64,000 nt of DNA from Steromphala cineraria (GCA_916613615.1 OU744732.1:27848673-27912672), one strand, 5' to 3'. Positions 35,681 through 48,838 are shown, counted from the stretch's first letter. The notes: generated from the letters alone by a model not told the origin. Translations and numbers: made by a program.

Positions 35681-36153
35681 TCATCACCCACATAAAGGGT
35701 GCTTTGACGCCATGAAATGAGATCACAATAAGTTGTCCTGAATTCCAAGCCGTTTTTCCCTTAAAGACAATGCACATATTAGAAAATCAAATTCAAATTT
35801 TCAAATCTATGATGTGAATACAAGAATGTGCTGTTACATTTCGCCATCTTTTACTTCCTCACCAGAAAACCAAGCCATCATGTACACATCGCAAGGCTAA
35901 AATAAAGCAGTATTAATGCATATGTCATCAATGAAAATTTCATCAATTTCGATTTTGACATCTCATGATGTGATTCAGATTGTATGTTTATGCTGTTTAA
36001 TCCTGAATTTCTAATTATGCATACAAACTTCAAACATGAAAATGACTGAACAAAATGTCTAAAAAACATATGAAATCCTAAACCAATAAGACTGTCATAA
36101 ATTGTAATATAACACCAAGCCTGATTTTATGTCCTCAAATATTTGCATTGATT
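35681..36153. other. no gene seen
   Basis: A minus-strand 63-codon frame at 35878-36069 is not recognisable. Confidence 0.4.
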
Positions 36154-36516
36154 TTAAAGGGACAGTAGCACGTTTTTTGACAATTTTATATTCTTAATTT
36201 TTCACTGACAATTGTACATTAATGCTAAATGTATTACTTTGATAGTGTCCAAAATATCGTTACACATACCAATCATCCATAGTCAGAGAACAAATTATCA
36301 AGATTTACATAAAATCCATTGGCAGCCATTTTTGTGTGAACACCTTTAATTCATTTTGTGTAAGAAAAGGAATCGCATGGCTTAACTTTACATTATATAT
36401 TTGATTTATTACTGCTTCATTAAGTTTAAATACATTGTCTTTAGATTAGAAGCATTTATTTTCATTTTCCTGACATCACCTTATATGTCCCCTAAAACGT
36501 GCTGCTGCCCCTTTAA
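36154..36516 (+). mobile_element. MITE copy 3 (GGGGCAGTAGCACG family)
   Basis: TTAAAGGGACAGTAGCACG to GCTGCTGCCCCTTTAA, 363 bp, TTAA at both ends. Interior words ATTGGCAGCCATTTTTGTGT and CTTTAATTCATTTTGTGTAA match the other copies. Confidence 0.9.
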
Positions 36517-36603
36517 AGCACAACCACCTCACAAGTAAACCATTTAATTCGTTATTTACATTCATGATTTTGATCACACCTTTTAGTAGGTTGTTAACAA
36601 ACA

Positions 36604-36804
36604 GTAAACAGTGTTTTTTTAATCGTTTAAATTAAACTTTTTATCAGTACTGCTTGTGAATGGAACAAAGTAGATATCTAGATCTAATATTCAACATCTG
36701 GAAAACTCCCAAGGGCAATTTTATTACAAAGTGTAATTGTTGATCAAATGGGTTGAGTATTTGTAAATCGTTAACATCTGCCTTAAGTGACATATATAAG
36801 TAGG
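36604..36804 (+). repeat. direct repeat copy 2
   Basis: Partner of 35475-35680. MITE copy 3 lies between the two copies. Confidence 0.88.
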
Positions 36805-38272
36805 TAGTTCGGATAGAAAACTCAAAATCGATGAAACATAGTTTTTATACGTTTTCCAGACCAAAGAACAGCTCATCAGAACTCAGCCAAATTTCTTTAC
36901 CGAAATTCAAAGCGGAAATGGACTTTATTGACCAGGAACTTGTGTACTGTTAGCTGTTGTTTACAGTCTTTCGACAGCAGATACGCCCCGCCCCAACACT
37001 GGTTGACCGACCTTTATCTGCATATTCAAATATGTGTGTCAGAAGAGAAATGTGTAACCCGGATGGATGAATTGGCCAGTAATTTAAAAGGGAACATATT
37101 CTTTATGATATTTAATCCCAAATCCTTTTAATCATAAAGATCAGAAGATAAGAAATAACTGTGATTCCCACATTGTAACAATAAAATGCATCATAAATGT
37201 CCTCTGTAGTTCAATGGTATAAAGTAAATGGAGGCAAATTAGAATTCACTTATGGCATACATAACAAATGCCTCAAGCAAAAAAATGTTAAAACATAATT
37301 GACGTTAAATATTGAGCATTCAAAACGAATCTAGTTTGCATAAGATTGTTAATTATGCTACAGTAGGTTACAGATTCAAAGGGGTAATCGTATGAATACC
37401 TTCTATCTGATTATTTAGACCAGTCATACATAAAAGCATTGTCCATTTTCCTGGGGCCAGAGAAACGGATTTCTTAATTTTCTGACGATTTTTATAGATA
37501 ATTCTTATAATTTTTCGATAATTCAAAGAACAAGTTTGAATAATTTGCATATGTCCATTCCAACAGATAACAATGTTGAATTCAGTAATAATAGCTCGAC
37601 CTTTAAGGAAAAGAAGAACTTTCTAATTTGCATAACAATAATTTGGACAATGAGAGACATATAATCTTCAATATTGTTTAATTTTTTTATTTATTTCACC
37701 TTTAATATGTTCTTGGTTTAAACATAGTTGTGGTAAAAACATTTTTCACAATTTTGAAGAGGATAAATAAATATTAGATATTAAAATAATGCCATTGTTT
37801 CCTATTGCTATAATGAATGGTCCCTATCCCATTATATTCCTTCACAAAAGATTAAAACAAATATCAACGTTGTCGCTAGGTTTCGATGCTGCTCATAATT
37901 TAAAACATAAAAGTCAAATACTTCATTTTATGAAATAGATAACCAAAAAGTTTGCCGTACTCTCTATCCAATGTGTCATGTAGTATGGCTTGATCGCTTT
38001 GTTTACAAACAACAGACACGATCGCCTTTCGGTACAACAGTTGTCATAATGATTTAGATGTATCAAAACATTAATGTCCATTGCACACAAAGAATATTCG
38101 GCCAGCGCACGGCGAAGCACATATGCACGTGTAGGAGAGTATTGCATATCATTAGGTGACGTCATCAGGATCAAATTTCATATGACAATGAGAGATGCGC
38201 ATTAAAACTCAGAACTACCTAACATAAGAACAGCAAGCGACTCTGGCTAACATTTCTTTATCTTAAAGGGGC
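36805..38272. other. no gene seen
   Basis: Open frames at 36928-37131 (+), 37368-37550 (-) and 37923-38174 (-) have no recognisable domain or splice context. Confidence 0.4.
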
Positions 38273-38410
38273 AGTAGCACGTTTTTTGAAAATTATATTT
38301 TTAATGTTTCACTGATAACAGTACGTTAATACTAAATGTATTATTTTGATATTGTCAAAATTCTCATTGCACAAACCAATCATCCATAGTTAGACAAAAA
38401 ATTACAAAAA
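38273..38410 (+). mobile_element. MITE copy 4, 3'-truncated
   Basis: Starts TTAAAGGGGCAGTAGCACG and follows the family to about CAATCATCCATAGTTAGACA, then homology stops. The right TIR is absent. Confidence 0.8.
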
Positions 38411-38774
38411 GATAAAATATCTTCTTAATTATCAGAAGAAAAGATGTCTGACAAAACATATGATTTGTGAATGTTACCGACAAATGGCATTTAGTTCGAT
38501 CAATAGATTATTCTCAACTGTTGTAGGCCTATATAGCTTTTTGTTAGAGGAAGAAGATCATTACAAGGGGTATACACACATGTGCACGAATATGATTTAT
38601 ATGACACTCTTTCGTTTGTCCTCTCATTACTGTTTATCAAATTGGAGCATTCAAAGTTACATTGTTAAGAATATTTAACATAAAACAAATAAGACAGCAT
38701 GAAGTGAAAGCATATAAATAGGATAAGAAATCTAAAAAAAAAAATCTAAAGAGGTCTAAAATGATCAGAGCACT

Positions 38775-39465
38775 ACTTTGAGTTAAAATGGTCATTTAAG
38801 ATAACAATGCTAACTGGTATAAAAGAGGTCTTGGCACGGTTCCTTCTGCAATTTGGCACTTGGTAGCGGCGACCTGAGGGTAGAAGAATGTATTTACAAT
38901 TTAGAACGTGGGATGGATAAGCAACAATTTTAGAGGTAAGGGAGAGAACTCTGTCTCTATGGACTATGTCAGTGGGAGTACGGGTGTACCACAGATTTTA
39001 CTGCTGAGGTTTACTATTTTGACAAGCTTGTTCTTATTCTTCATCGATAGCGAGCTATACCACAGTTGCATAGAAAATGTGAGTACACTCTGTATAAAAT
39101 AAATATAATATGAGTACATCAATTTTGTTTCTGCATTGAATGAACGGAGTTTCCTCAAGAAATAAAGTCTCTGTTGACACTTTTTGTAGACTACGTCTGT
39201 ATTGGCATTCCAGTTCAGTTTATTGTCTAGTATGGTTCCCAGGTTTTTGTACTCTGTAACTTGTTCTACGGTCACACCGTCAATAAGAACAGGTTCATCA
39301 GTTTTCCCTTTTGTCCGAAAGTCAATTATCATCTCTTTTGTCTTAGAAACATTCAGATAGAGGTAATGTTCAGAACACCAATTTGTAAAATTACTTATTT
39401 CAGTTCTATATGGCTCTTCCGTGTCTGATATTAAGGCGACAAGTGCATCATCATCTACAGTCTAG
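38775..39465 (-). pseudogene. LINE reverse transcriptase fragment (L2/CR1-like)
   Basis: Minus-strand sequence begins VDDDALVALISDTEEPYRTE (a damaged FADD motif), continues FTNWCSEHYLYLNVSKTKEM then IIDFRTKGK, and runs through YKNLGTILDNKLNWNANTDV, YKKCQQRLYFLRKLRSFNAE and QSVLTFSMQLWY. This is the standard post-YADD region of L2/CR1-like LINEs. After a frameshift near 38960 the tail KYILLPSGRRYQVPNCRRNR then AKTSFIPVSIV completes the C-terminus to about 38775. The Phe-Ala of FADD is replaced and the 5' two-thirds are missing. Confidence 0.88.
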
Positions 39466-40163
39466 GACCTAGTTTTGCAAGTCTAGATTGACTGAATACA
39501 CTGTCATGAGAAATAATATCATATAAATAAGGTACAGTAATTATTCCTAATATTTCTTAGACTAAACTTAAGTCTAATCTTTCTTGTGAAAGGCTTTCTA
39601 GCTTCGCAAGGATGAACCTACAAAACCGTCAAGTGCCAATGCATCGCTCGTTCCGTTGAAACAATTGTTTCAATCATTGGAATACCAGAACTCGTTCTAA
39701 AGGCATCGTTGTTTTTACATCAAATTGTTTCAAAATATTATTGAGATTCCTTACTTCTTTTGGAGTTTTGTAAGGTAAGTAATTGATTTCTAAATATTTA
39801 TCACCTACGATGGTAATTCATGCTTATGTGATGCATTTGGTTGATGTGTAAGGTGACTGGCATTTAAAAGTTAGCTTTTATTATCATAGACTATATTCAT
39901 TTTAATATCTGGTTAAATATTATTGTCAATGTTAGTTAAATTGTTCACATACATGCATTGTGTATCTGAGATTTAGTACCACAGAATTTCCCGAGGTTTT
40001 TAGACACTACACTTATGAGATAGAACTAACCAAAGTCAAGTAATTCTCAACATTTTATGTATCCGACTTATCATGTATTATGCATCAACGACAGATTAAT
40101 CAATGGTAGATTAAATAGTTACAACATGTGTTATGTGTATATGTTACGAACGATCTGGGGTAT
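39466..40163. other. no gene seen
   Basis: AT-rich, no recognisable feature. Confidence 0.4.
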
Positions 40164-40284
40164 ATCACAATCTGCAGATTGTGAGCTCACAATCTAGGAA
40201 TATTTTAATATTCCCAGATTGTTTAAACAATCTAAGAATGAAAAATATTCCTAGATTGTGAGCTCACAATCTGCAGATTGTGAT
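40164..40284. repeat. perfect 41-bp inverted repeat built of ACAATCT words
   Basis: The left arm 40164-40204 is the exact reverse complement of 40244-40284. Each arm is itself palindromic: ACAATCTGCAGATTGT, then GAGCTC, then ACAATCTAGGAATATT. The 39-nt centre contains AGATTGTTTAAACAATCT. The unit AGATTGT/ACAATCT occurs eight times in alternating orientation within 121 bp, and once more as TAGATTGC just outside. Confidence 0.95.
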
Positions 40285-41021
40285 CATTCCTAGATTGCAC
40301 GGTACATATACACAAAAACAAGGTTGGACATGTAACACAAACGTGAAAAAGTAGGACAATAAAAACACCTTATTTATACATTGACTACTTTAACCGAGTT
40401 TCGAGTAGATTACCTTTTCCCTTGTGAATCTTATGTTTCCTTTTCTCATTCGTTAGAAATCACACCTTTTTTAATTATCTTATCTCTTTATTAATGGTAT
40501 TTCTTAATAAGTTAGTTCCTTCGTGCAATTAATTGAGAAAATAATTATGTTTCCACACATAAGTTTTCATTATCCCTTTTATTATGAAAACGCCAAAATA
40601 TGTGTATCACAACTATCATGTATTAAGGATTTTCGTCAAAGGTCAAGGGTATTTCATTAAACAAGTTTATGTGAAATATGTTACAATACAAGTATTCCTT
40701 ATTTTACAAGTGTTAAATCCACTACAAAATGAAATATATAGTTAAAAGGGGTCAGATTTTCAAAAAATAGTCAAAACTTTTGATATACTTCTCAAAAGAC
40801 ATTTAAGAGTCAAACCTATATTTCTGTATGCCATCTTCACAGAGGGAGAACTTTCATGTCTGAAGGGTAGTTCTACACGTAAAACAAAATGCAAAGAGAT
40901 TTGGTAGGACATGGAAAAACATTTCTGATGACACCCTGTATCAACAAAATGAGTCTTCCCATTTCAAAATCGACCTGCTTATCTCTGACAAAGACAACAT
41001 TTCAATCATGCTGAGGAATAT
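40285..41021. other. no gene seen
   Basis: AT-rich, no recognisable feature. Confidence 0.4.
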
Positions 41022-41100
41022 TATTATTATTATTATTATAAGGATATTTATATAGCGCACATATCCATCCACTAGTGGTTGCTCAAGGCGCTATATATGG
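41022..41100 (+). repeat. (ATT)n plus TATATAGCGC hairpin repeat
   Basis: A short ATT microsatellite followed by an inverted repeat: TATATAGCGC at 41049-41058 and GCGCTATATA at 41088-41097. The AAGGATATTTATATAGCGC ... GCTCAAGGCGCT layout resembles a repeat end I have seen in other invertebrates; family not assigned. Confidence 0.5.
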
Positions 41101-41413
41101 ATGACAAACTTCTTTGTTCTTTGTATGCGACGTTTTGACACAGATTCTTGTGTCGTTCTCAAGCAGAGGAAGAATAATGATGTAGGGGCATATTCGTTAG
41201 GATATTCCGAACCAATTTCAGCAAAATTTCTGCTCAGAGACGTGTCAGGCAAACATTAGGTTTGACCCTTCACTTATTTTGAGTAGAATATATAGATATT
41301 ATTACCCGAGAAAGTTCGTCATATCGCTTTTACGAAACGAATGTGAATGTTTGTATTACCTGAGCGAGAGTGAGTGTTATACACAAATTCGCACAAGTTT
41401 AGTAAAATTCATA
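41101..41413. other. no gene seen
   Basis: No recognisable feature. Confidence 0.4.
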
Positions 41414-41820
41414 TGACGCACTACCGAGGCTAATAATGTCTTTATTACCGGTTTTATTCCATTTTCCATCTTTTAAGTATCAAATTAAACGGGCCGCTTC
41501 CCTAGCGATTGCGGGCTTGAGTGACGTCATCAACAATGGTTTATCACGTCACATGCGAAAAAATACAGGAACTAGCTCTAAAGCGAAGAGTAAACACAGA
41601 TTTGAACGAGTTTCGTAAAAGTCATTTGACATACTTCCGAGGGTAATAATTTCTTTATTAAAGACTCCTTTTGATTTTACTTTCTTAAAAATATCCGATA
41701 ACATGGGTCGCTGCCCTTGCAAGAGTCGGCCACAGTGACGTCACGAACAAGGGTGCTATGAAGTCACGAGCGAACAAAATACGGGAACTCGTGCTACAAC
41801 AAACGTTGCTAGCCAGAAGT
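41414..41820 (+). repeat. diverged about 215-bp direct duplication carrying TGACGTCA in each copy
   Basis: The first half (GCACTACCGAGGCTAATAAT...) and the second half (ACATACTTCCGAGGGTAATA...) align loosely. Each includes the full cAMP-response palindrome TGACGTCA, at 41522-41529 and 41736-41743, followed by CACG and 'AAAATACAGGAACT / AAAATACGGGAACT'. The short frame at 41436-41618 is not recognisable. Confidence 0.6.
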
Positions 41821-44800
41821 GATATGTACACATGTGCTCATATTGGAAATATGTCACTGCTTATTTTCAACCATATGGGTAATACATAAACTTAATAGAG
41901 GTCAATGTTATAGCGAATATGTAAAAGATAAAACTAAACCATAAAAACATGAATATACATTTACACTGCTTTTTACCAATTGGATATTTCCTCGAAATGG
42001 ATATAGATTTAAACTAAAAAGTTAATTCATTGTCACATGATTTGTTCCCCCTACACTTGTAACCAGACGCAGTCCAAGTAAGTTTGAAAACTTCGAATTC
42101 GGTATGCTCTGATATTCTCATTCATCTTATTTGAGAAACGAACGGCGGATCAATGTTTTAATTGTCGATTATCTTATTGTTTTGACTTGATTTGAAATTT
42201 CTAATTAATTTGAAGTGGGTCGAGTTATGAGGAACAGCAATATCTACATCTTTATATTCTGTTGTGATTGATTTCATTTGAGAAACGTGAACAACAACGT
42301 GAATTTTCAATATTCTTATTGCTGATTATAAAATGGTTGCAATAGACTACTTATCTGAAGCTGGTCGTTGTCTTCCTTTCATCTCAATCCCATCCTCATT
42401 TAGTTTTTATCAAAGGATAGGAAATGTTTTGTACCTTTATAATGTCTAGGTGCCTCTTTCAACATCGGTTTGTCTTATAACTAGCTTTCTTGTAACATAC
42501 CTCATTATTTCGTTAAATAAATGTTGATGTGCAATACAAATAATGAAACTAATGATTTTGTTCTAGTTGAAAGCGTGTTTAAGAAGAAGCCCGTTTATCA
42601 GTATGCTCAAGGATATAACCTTTTCCTTGAGTTTAAGCAGGATGAAAATGAATCAGCTTGTAAATACCAATTATTACAACACTCGTGTAGTTATGGTTTT
42701 AATAGCTGTTTGTGTTTTTCATTCCCACTACATTCATTAGCGGTACAGGTTTAATGGTTGTTTTTATGGCTTTTCCATTCTTTAAAACTAAATTAATAGA
42801 TCAAAGTGATTGCATTTTATTTGGATTTCTTCGAATCATACGAAAGAGAGTCTCAGTAAGAGGTCGGTATAACAATGAAAAGACATAGTTTTTCAACAAA
42901 TTACTTTAGCATAAAAAATCACAAAAAATTATTTGATACTATTAACGAGGAATGTATCATAAAGCGTCTTGGAAGTAAAACTTAATTTTCCTTTAGGAAG
43001 TCAGCAATGCAAAACCTTGGCACAAACAAATCCCATGATTTTATCAGCATCTCTACTTCAGTCACACATGTAACATAGAGGTCCTTGGTTCGAATCAATC
43101 ATTTTAAAATCAACTTTGAGGCAGTTTTGTCACCCTAAAAGTATGTATTTCAGACTTCTTCGAATAGTTTTACTAAGTAGCTGAAGTCCTCAATGGAAGG
43201 AATTGCAATCGGTTAATTTTGGCTTTGATTTATGTTTATCAACCATGTTGAAATTAACTTTTAAATGTTACTTGTAAAAAATATGCTGTGACCAATACTC
43301 CTAAATTAAACTTATACAATACTGAAAATAAAATAAAAACTGATAATGTTGTAAATCGCATTTCGCAATATACATATGACAGTATATAAGTATACGTTCT
43401 AAATGAAAACTATTTAAAACAAATTCCATGTTTAATGAAAACTTGTCATGATATGATTCCTATCATAAATATGTTATCATACGCAGTTTATTGTTTTTTT
43501 GTATTATACATACACGTACTAGTTACAGTAAACAGAAAGTGAAGATCAGTCCTTCTGGACAATAAATCTGTTGTTTGTAAAAAGACTTTCAATACTGTTT
43601 TGATGACTTCAAATATTTGCATTGATGCCAAAACACATTTTTTCACAGATAAACCATTTAACGTGTTGTTTACATATTGGTCCACTTAGCGGAGTATTGA
43701 AAACATTGGTTGGTAAAAGTTTGAAATGACAGTAACCATACATGAAATGGGTTTGTTAATAGAAGTAGATAAACAGATTTGTTATTATACATCTGGAAAT
43801 ATCTCAAGTTCAGTGAACAACTATTTGAAGACGTGAATTCTCTGAAAAAAGGTGTCTGTTTACGTAGTATCATTGAATGACCTTCTCATAGGTTGCTGTA
43901 CGAGTAAACTGAATACTCAGAAAGTTTATATTGACCAATGAGAATATCAAACTAGGGGTTCATTACCTGGAAGTAGACAATTGTGATGTTTATAACAACG
44001 GCGGCACGTGGGTATTTTCTAGTCGACTGAATTTGGGAAAAATTGGGCATAAAGATCATAAGCATGCGGGTAGCACTAAATTCGCAACTGGAAATGAACC
44101 GAAATTGGAAGATAAGGTGTAACATAAAACATAAGTGAATATAGAGAAGTTTGTATTTATTCATGGAAAACAATGTTCAAAAATTCATTCAAGCACTTTT
44201 TATCTAATAACATGTAACAATTTTAACAAGCATTTTTTATGGTACGTTGTCCTATGATGCGTTAACAAGATTAACAGCTTTAAATTCATCCCTTAATGAT
44301 GAAGGCATTTACTTACGGTAAATATGTATAAATCATTTTTATAAGTTCATTTAAACAGTTTATCAAATCTGCCAACTTTGAGAATAATGATTTATTGTTA
44401 GTTTTATTATTTATTTGCGTGAAACTGTAAGACTACACAAGAAAAATCCATGCACTTTTAAAATGTTTGTTGATAAGCTTATGGCTAATAAATATAGCAA
44501 TTCAAGTTATCAATCATACGGTAAATTTATAGGACCAACAACAGTTGAGTTCATACCGAGTGGGTGTGATTTCAAACTTGAAAGAAGTATCTCTTACAAA
44601 CCCCTTCGGATCAATTCTTGCTTTTGTCAAAACCCAATCTAGAGAAAAATACATTTTGAATGCTATGGGTAATTTGATGAATTAGCACAAACAAAGTGAT
44701 TTTTCTTATTGGATGACTGTTGAAATTTAAGATCACATGACAAAAAAGTTTTACAAGCGAAACAAATAAAAGAAAGAACATCTTACCAAATATATATTCG

Positions 44801-47189
44801 ACATTCTTTTCTATTAAGGTGTATGTTCTATCCATACCTTGTATTCTTTATGAACAATATTCGAGGTTAGGGATCTAGTTGAAACGTGTAACTTAAATAT
44901 TTTATCCTTTTTCACAATTTTCATTCATGCAAAAAGAATATATAAAAGTAAGACAATTCAGCGGCGCTACTGGTACAGAGGTTGCTGTACTTCTTTGTCT
45001 TCCAAGTGACATGTCACAGTGAATAGGTCACTCCAAACTGTTACATTTGTAATTATTGATAATTGAAGCTGTGACATGTTTTCACCTTTTGGAACTTATA
45101 TAACAGATGTTCGCACATCATAATAACAGGCATTATACAAATGGGAGGTAATATTGGTGTATTGAATTCTCCAAATCGATGCAGGAAGGTACTTTACCTT
45201 TTGACACATCATATTGACATGACATCCTAATGAGCTTATCAAAGTTTGTATTGATTAATCTAACCATCCCATGGCGCTCAATCAACCTTACTCATCTCAT
45301 CCTTGAAATCGTGACAAGATGCAGAATCTTTTATAAATTCCTTAAAAATTAGAAATCTTAATAGAAACAGTTATTAGAATATTACATTCCATATTTGTCA
45401 AAGTATAACTTTTTTCTAATATAATGGTCTCTCCAAGAGAAACAGGTGACTTGGTGTATAGCTATAAGAACAAATAGTGCATTAATTAAAGCTTCATTTG
45501 CATACCAAAAGTTTGTTCACTTACATCACTTAATCCACTCATTGCGTGCGATCGACTACGATCACTGTACAAAGGTATTGTGAAGTCTGCACTGCTCTAT
45601 GTAAAAAATGTTCCTGATTTTGGAAAATCGGATTCTGATAGTTGCGATCATGTGATTGTGTTGTAGGATAATTGTAAAGTGCCTGTGTTGTTATTGTAAT
45701 GATAGGGCTTCAGCCTCTGGACACGATAGTAGCAAAATTGCAACCTGATCGATAAATGTTATGGGTGGTACATATAAAATCTATTTTCCCAAGATCTTTG
45801 ACAGAGATACATTTTCTGGCAATAAAACGTTGGACAGCTATCCATATAAAAACATTTTAATGTTAAAGATCGTTTGATGGTTTTCAGCTTAAGTCAAATT
45901 TAAAGGTACTTTGTGTATATTTAACCATTCTCTTCCGCAGATTTTGCATTTAGGATCTGTTTCCCTATATTGTTTGTTCCTACAATGAATTGAAGAACGA
46001 TTTGCTGTCAATTCAAATTAACATTTCCTAAACCGGTTTTGGGATCGTCTATGCAAAGTTTTGGCATGGTGAAATTGACAGAAGGGGTCATATTGCGATA
46101 TCCCCAATTTCGATAAGAATATTAACTCCGTGAGAGGGCGACAACCCAACTACATTGACTCATTGTTTAGAGGAACTAAACATTCTCTTGAATATCTTAC
46201 TTCAATGACCTGTTACGGTTTACTCGCATGTACCGTTTCCAAATTTAGTTTTCAGGGAGATAAAATCATTAACGAATTCGTAAATTCACAACACATTTTA
46301 CCTGCATCAAGTTTACCCATTTTACTGATTCACAACTTTGTCGATTAAGATGCAATACTGAAACCTGTTAACAAAGAAAATGCAGATGAGCACATTTGTT
46401 TTACCTACTTTTAACATTAATTAAACATGTCCTTCGTTCCGGACTATATACCTTTGTCATGTTACTTGATAGTTGATACAGTGCTAATCATAACCTTGTC
46501 ATATGACCATATTAGGGAATTAGAGATATGGTTTTCTCTCCCTTCACCGACTTATGACACACGATTATAGTCTGGGTAGAAATGGAGCTCATATTGGTAA
46601 TAGAAGTTGAAGCACATTTGGAATGCTACTTTTGTCACACCAGGTAAGAATAAGAAGAAAAACGTGTCTTTTGTGAATATCATGTGTGCTTTTTAACTAA
46701 ACCTTCAAATTCAATCTATTGCAATGAGGCGCAAACTTTAAATTTGTTGTGAATTCTCTATAAATACAAGTCATAGGTAAAAAAATGCCAGACATAAGAG
46801 AAAGTAACAAAGCAATCGTAAACTGGTTTTCTCCGATGTTTCATGCATCATAGACAGTACATTGTTTTGACGTTTTCGTTTTGCTTAACCTACTTTCAAC
46901 ATTTTTGAAAAAAAAGAGAAATTTTTTGAATCGAATAATATAATTGCATTGCAGACATCGAAGGGTACTAGTAGTAGTGCTGTACTATACAATCTTGGAA
47001 GAATATATATATATGAAACGAAAAAAACATTTGAGGTCTTGACTTCACAACTCATGTAATATGATGCTTTGTGTGCTAAATTATACAGTATACATATAGG
47101 TCATCTCATAAGAGGCGATAATAGGTTTCTGTTGTTAATGCATTGATTTTCACTCGGTTCAGATATAACTCCTACCTTCCACTATACAT
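41821..47189. other. 5.4-kb stretch without recognisable genes
   Basis: Several 60-77-codon frames (for example 42521-42754, 43931-44122, 44415-44642, 46130-46348) show no recognisable domain, no splice context and no repeat content. A diverged relative of the 35.5/36.6-kb repeats lies near 43600-43820. A B-box-like GGTTCGAATC at 43088 has no matching A box. Confidence 0.4.
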
Positions 47190-47870
47190 AAACACGGTAT
47201 GTAATATCCGTATGCCAAAACCTTGAACAATCTAGAGGTCTTACATCTTTTTAAATATCAAATCAAAAAGCGGCTCAAATTTATAAACAAGGTGGGTATT
47301 ATCCGTATTCCTAAACCTTGGACAATCCTTAAATGTATAAAAAGTTGTTACACGTCTTACATCATTTTAAATATCAAATCAAAAAGCGGCTAAAATACAC
47401 AAGCACGGTAGGTATCATTCCTATTCTTAAACCTTGAACAATCCTTAAATGTTTAAAACATTTGCTCACATTTTACATCATTTTAAATATCAAATCAAAA
47501 AGGGGCTCAAATACATATTTAAGCACGGTAGGTATTATCCGTATTCCTAAACTTTGAACAATCCTTAAATGTTTTAAAAATTTGTTCCACGTCTTACAAC
47601 TTTTTAAATATCAAATCAAAAAGCGGCTAAAATACATACACAAGGTAGGTATTAGCCGTATTCCTAAACCTTGAACAATTCTTAAATGTTTAAAACATTT
47701 GCTACACGTCTTACATCATTTTAAATATCAAATCAAAAAGCGGCTCAAACACATAAACACGGTAGGTATCATTCCTATTTTTAAACTTTGAACAATCCTT
47801 AAATGTTGCTACACGTCTCACCACTATTCTTAACATCAAATAAAAAACAGCTAAAACCGTTTTTATAAGA
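47190..47870 (+). repeat. 117-bp minisatellite, about 5.7 units
   Basis: Unit: GGTAGGTATTATCCGTATTC, CTAAACCTTGAACAATCCTT, AAATGTTTAAAACATTTGCT, ACACGTCTTACATC, then ATTTTAAATATCAAATCAAA and AAGCGGCT. AAATATCAAATC recurs at 47253, 47369, 47485, 47606 and 47723 (steps of 116-121). The last unit is the most diverged. Confidence 0.92.
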
Positions 47871-48208
47871 CAAAGATGACAGGGAAAGAATCGCTGCAGA
47901 TGTTCCCATTATAAGCTGCAGAGTTTTTTTGTCATTCGTGTAAGAAACCCTTTTATGATATGATTGAGGGTGAGATACTCTGTTCTATCAGTGAATTAAT
48001 CCCTCTTGGTGCTACAGTTGTGATAAACTTTATCGTCAGTCTGCTTAACTTTCCCACCACTCGAGTAACTTCTCGAAACAATGTTCTCACGCAACGAATT
48101 CTCAAATGACGTCACCCTGTTACGGGCGCTTCCTAGAGGCCGCTCATAATGATAATGTTTTGATAGGCATTTTAGCAGTTGCGATGATGAAGAAGATGAA
48201 GGCAATAA
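47871..48208. other. no gene seen
   Basis: A minus-strand 69-codon frame at 47996-48205 is Ser-rich at its start and not recognisable. Confidence 0.4.
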
Positions 48209-48278
48209 TATGGATATACAACTTCTTTATTCAAATTTGTAACTTTGCAAACTTGAATAAAGAAGTTGTATATCCATA
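48209..48278. repeat. perfect 26-bp palindrome with 18-nt loop
   Basis: TATGGATATACAACTTCTTT then ATTCAA (48209-48234) is inverted exactly at 48253-48278. It shares GGATA...CAACTTCTTTATT with the 1980-2068 palindrome, although loops and outer arms differ. Confidence 0.9.
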
Positions 48279-48341
48279 AAATGCCTGCATCGTCTTCAAT
48301 ATATTATCCGTTTTGGCGTTAGAAGGATTGCATCATATAAT

Positions 48342-48376
48342 AGAATTGACAGATATTCTATATATCTGTCAATTCT
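48342..48376. repeat. perfect 15-bp hairpin
   Basis: AGAATTGACAGATAT, loop TCTAT, ATATCTGTCAATTCT. It lies 64 bp beyond the previous palindrome. Confidence 0.85.
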
Positions 48377-48554
48377 TTGCAAATACCCTATTTACCTTAT
48401 CTCGTGAGGTAGAAAAGTTGAATATTTTCACTCGTGGCTGCATGGTATCAGTCAAGAAGAGACAAAATAACCTCTATTTATTGATAACATGCACAACTCA
48501 AAAGAAATTAAGTAAGACTCAAGTAGTAATATCATTTGTACTAACTTAATGTCA

Positions 48555-48640
48555 CCAGCTTAGCGAGTGAGTGAGTGAGTTAATGCTTAACGCCGCTTTG
48601 GCAATATTCAAGCCATTAGCGGCGGGTACCAGCTCAACGA
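48555..48640 (+). repeat. SINE-like repeat fragment, gastropod type
   Basis: GCGAGTGAGTGAGTGAGTTA, then TTAACGCCGCTTTGGCAATA, TTCAAG and TTAGCGGCGGGTACCAG. This word order resembles a very abundant repeat of gastropod genomes; I identify it from memory of its pattern, and it supports the host inference. Confidence 0.6.
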
Positions 48641-48838
48641 GAAGTTTTTTTGTTTTAAAATGTATTCATTCCGACATGCATACCTGACATTGGGCTACTG
48701 ATTTTTAAACTTTAAAGAATTGTTTTGAAATTTCGATTTAATTTGGAAGTTTTAAATATTCAATTTCATTTTTCCATGAAAATGTCTTCATCGAGATTTT
48801 GACTACCATGGATGACACTTTCAAAACAATAAAGTCAC

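Noticed and set aside
37923..38174. 83-codon minus-strand frame, possibly a gene fragment
   Set aside because: No recognisable motif and no splice context.
43080..43100. Possible tRNA or SINE (GGTTCGAATC)
   Set aside because: Isolated B-box-like word without upstream A box.
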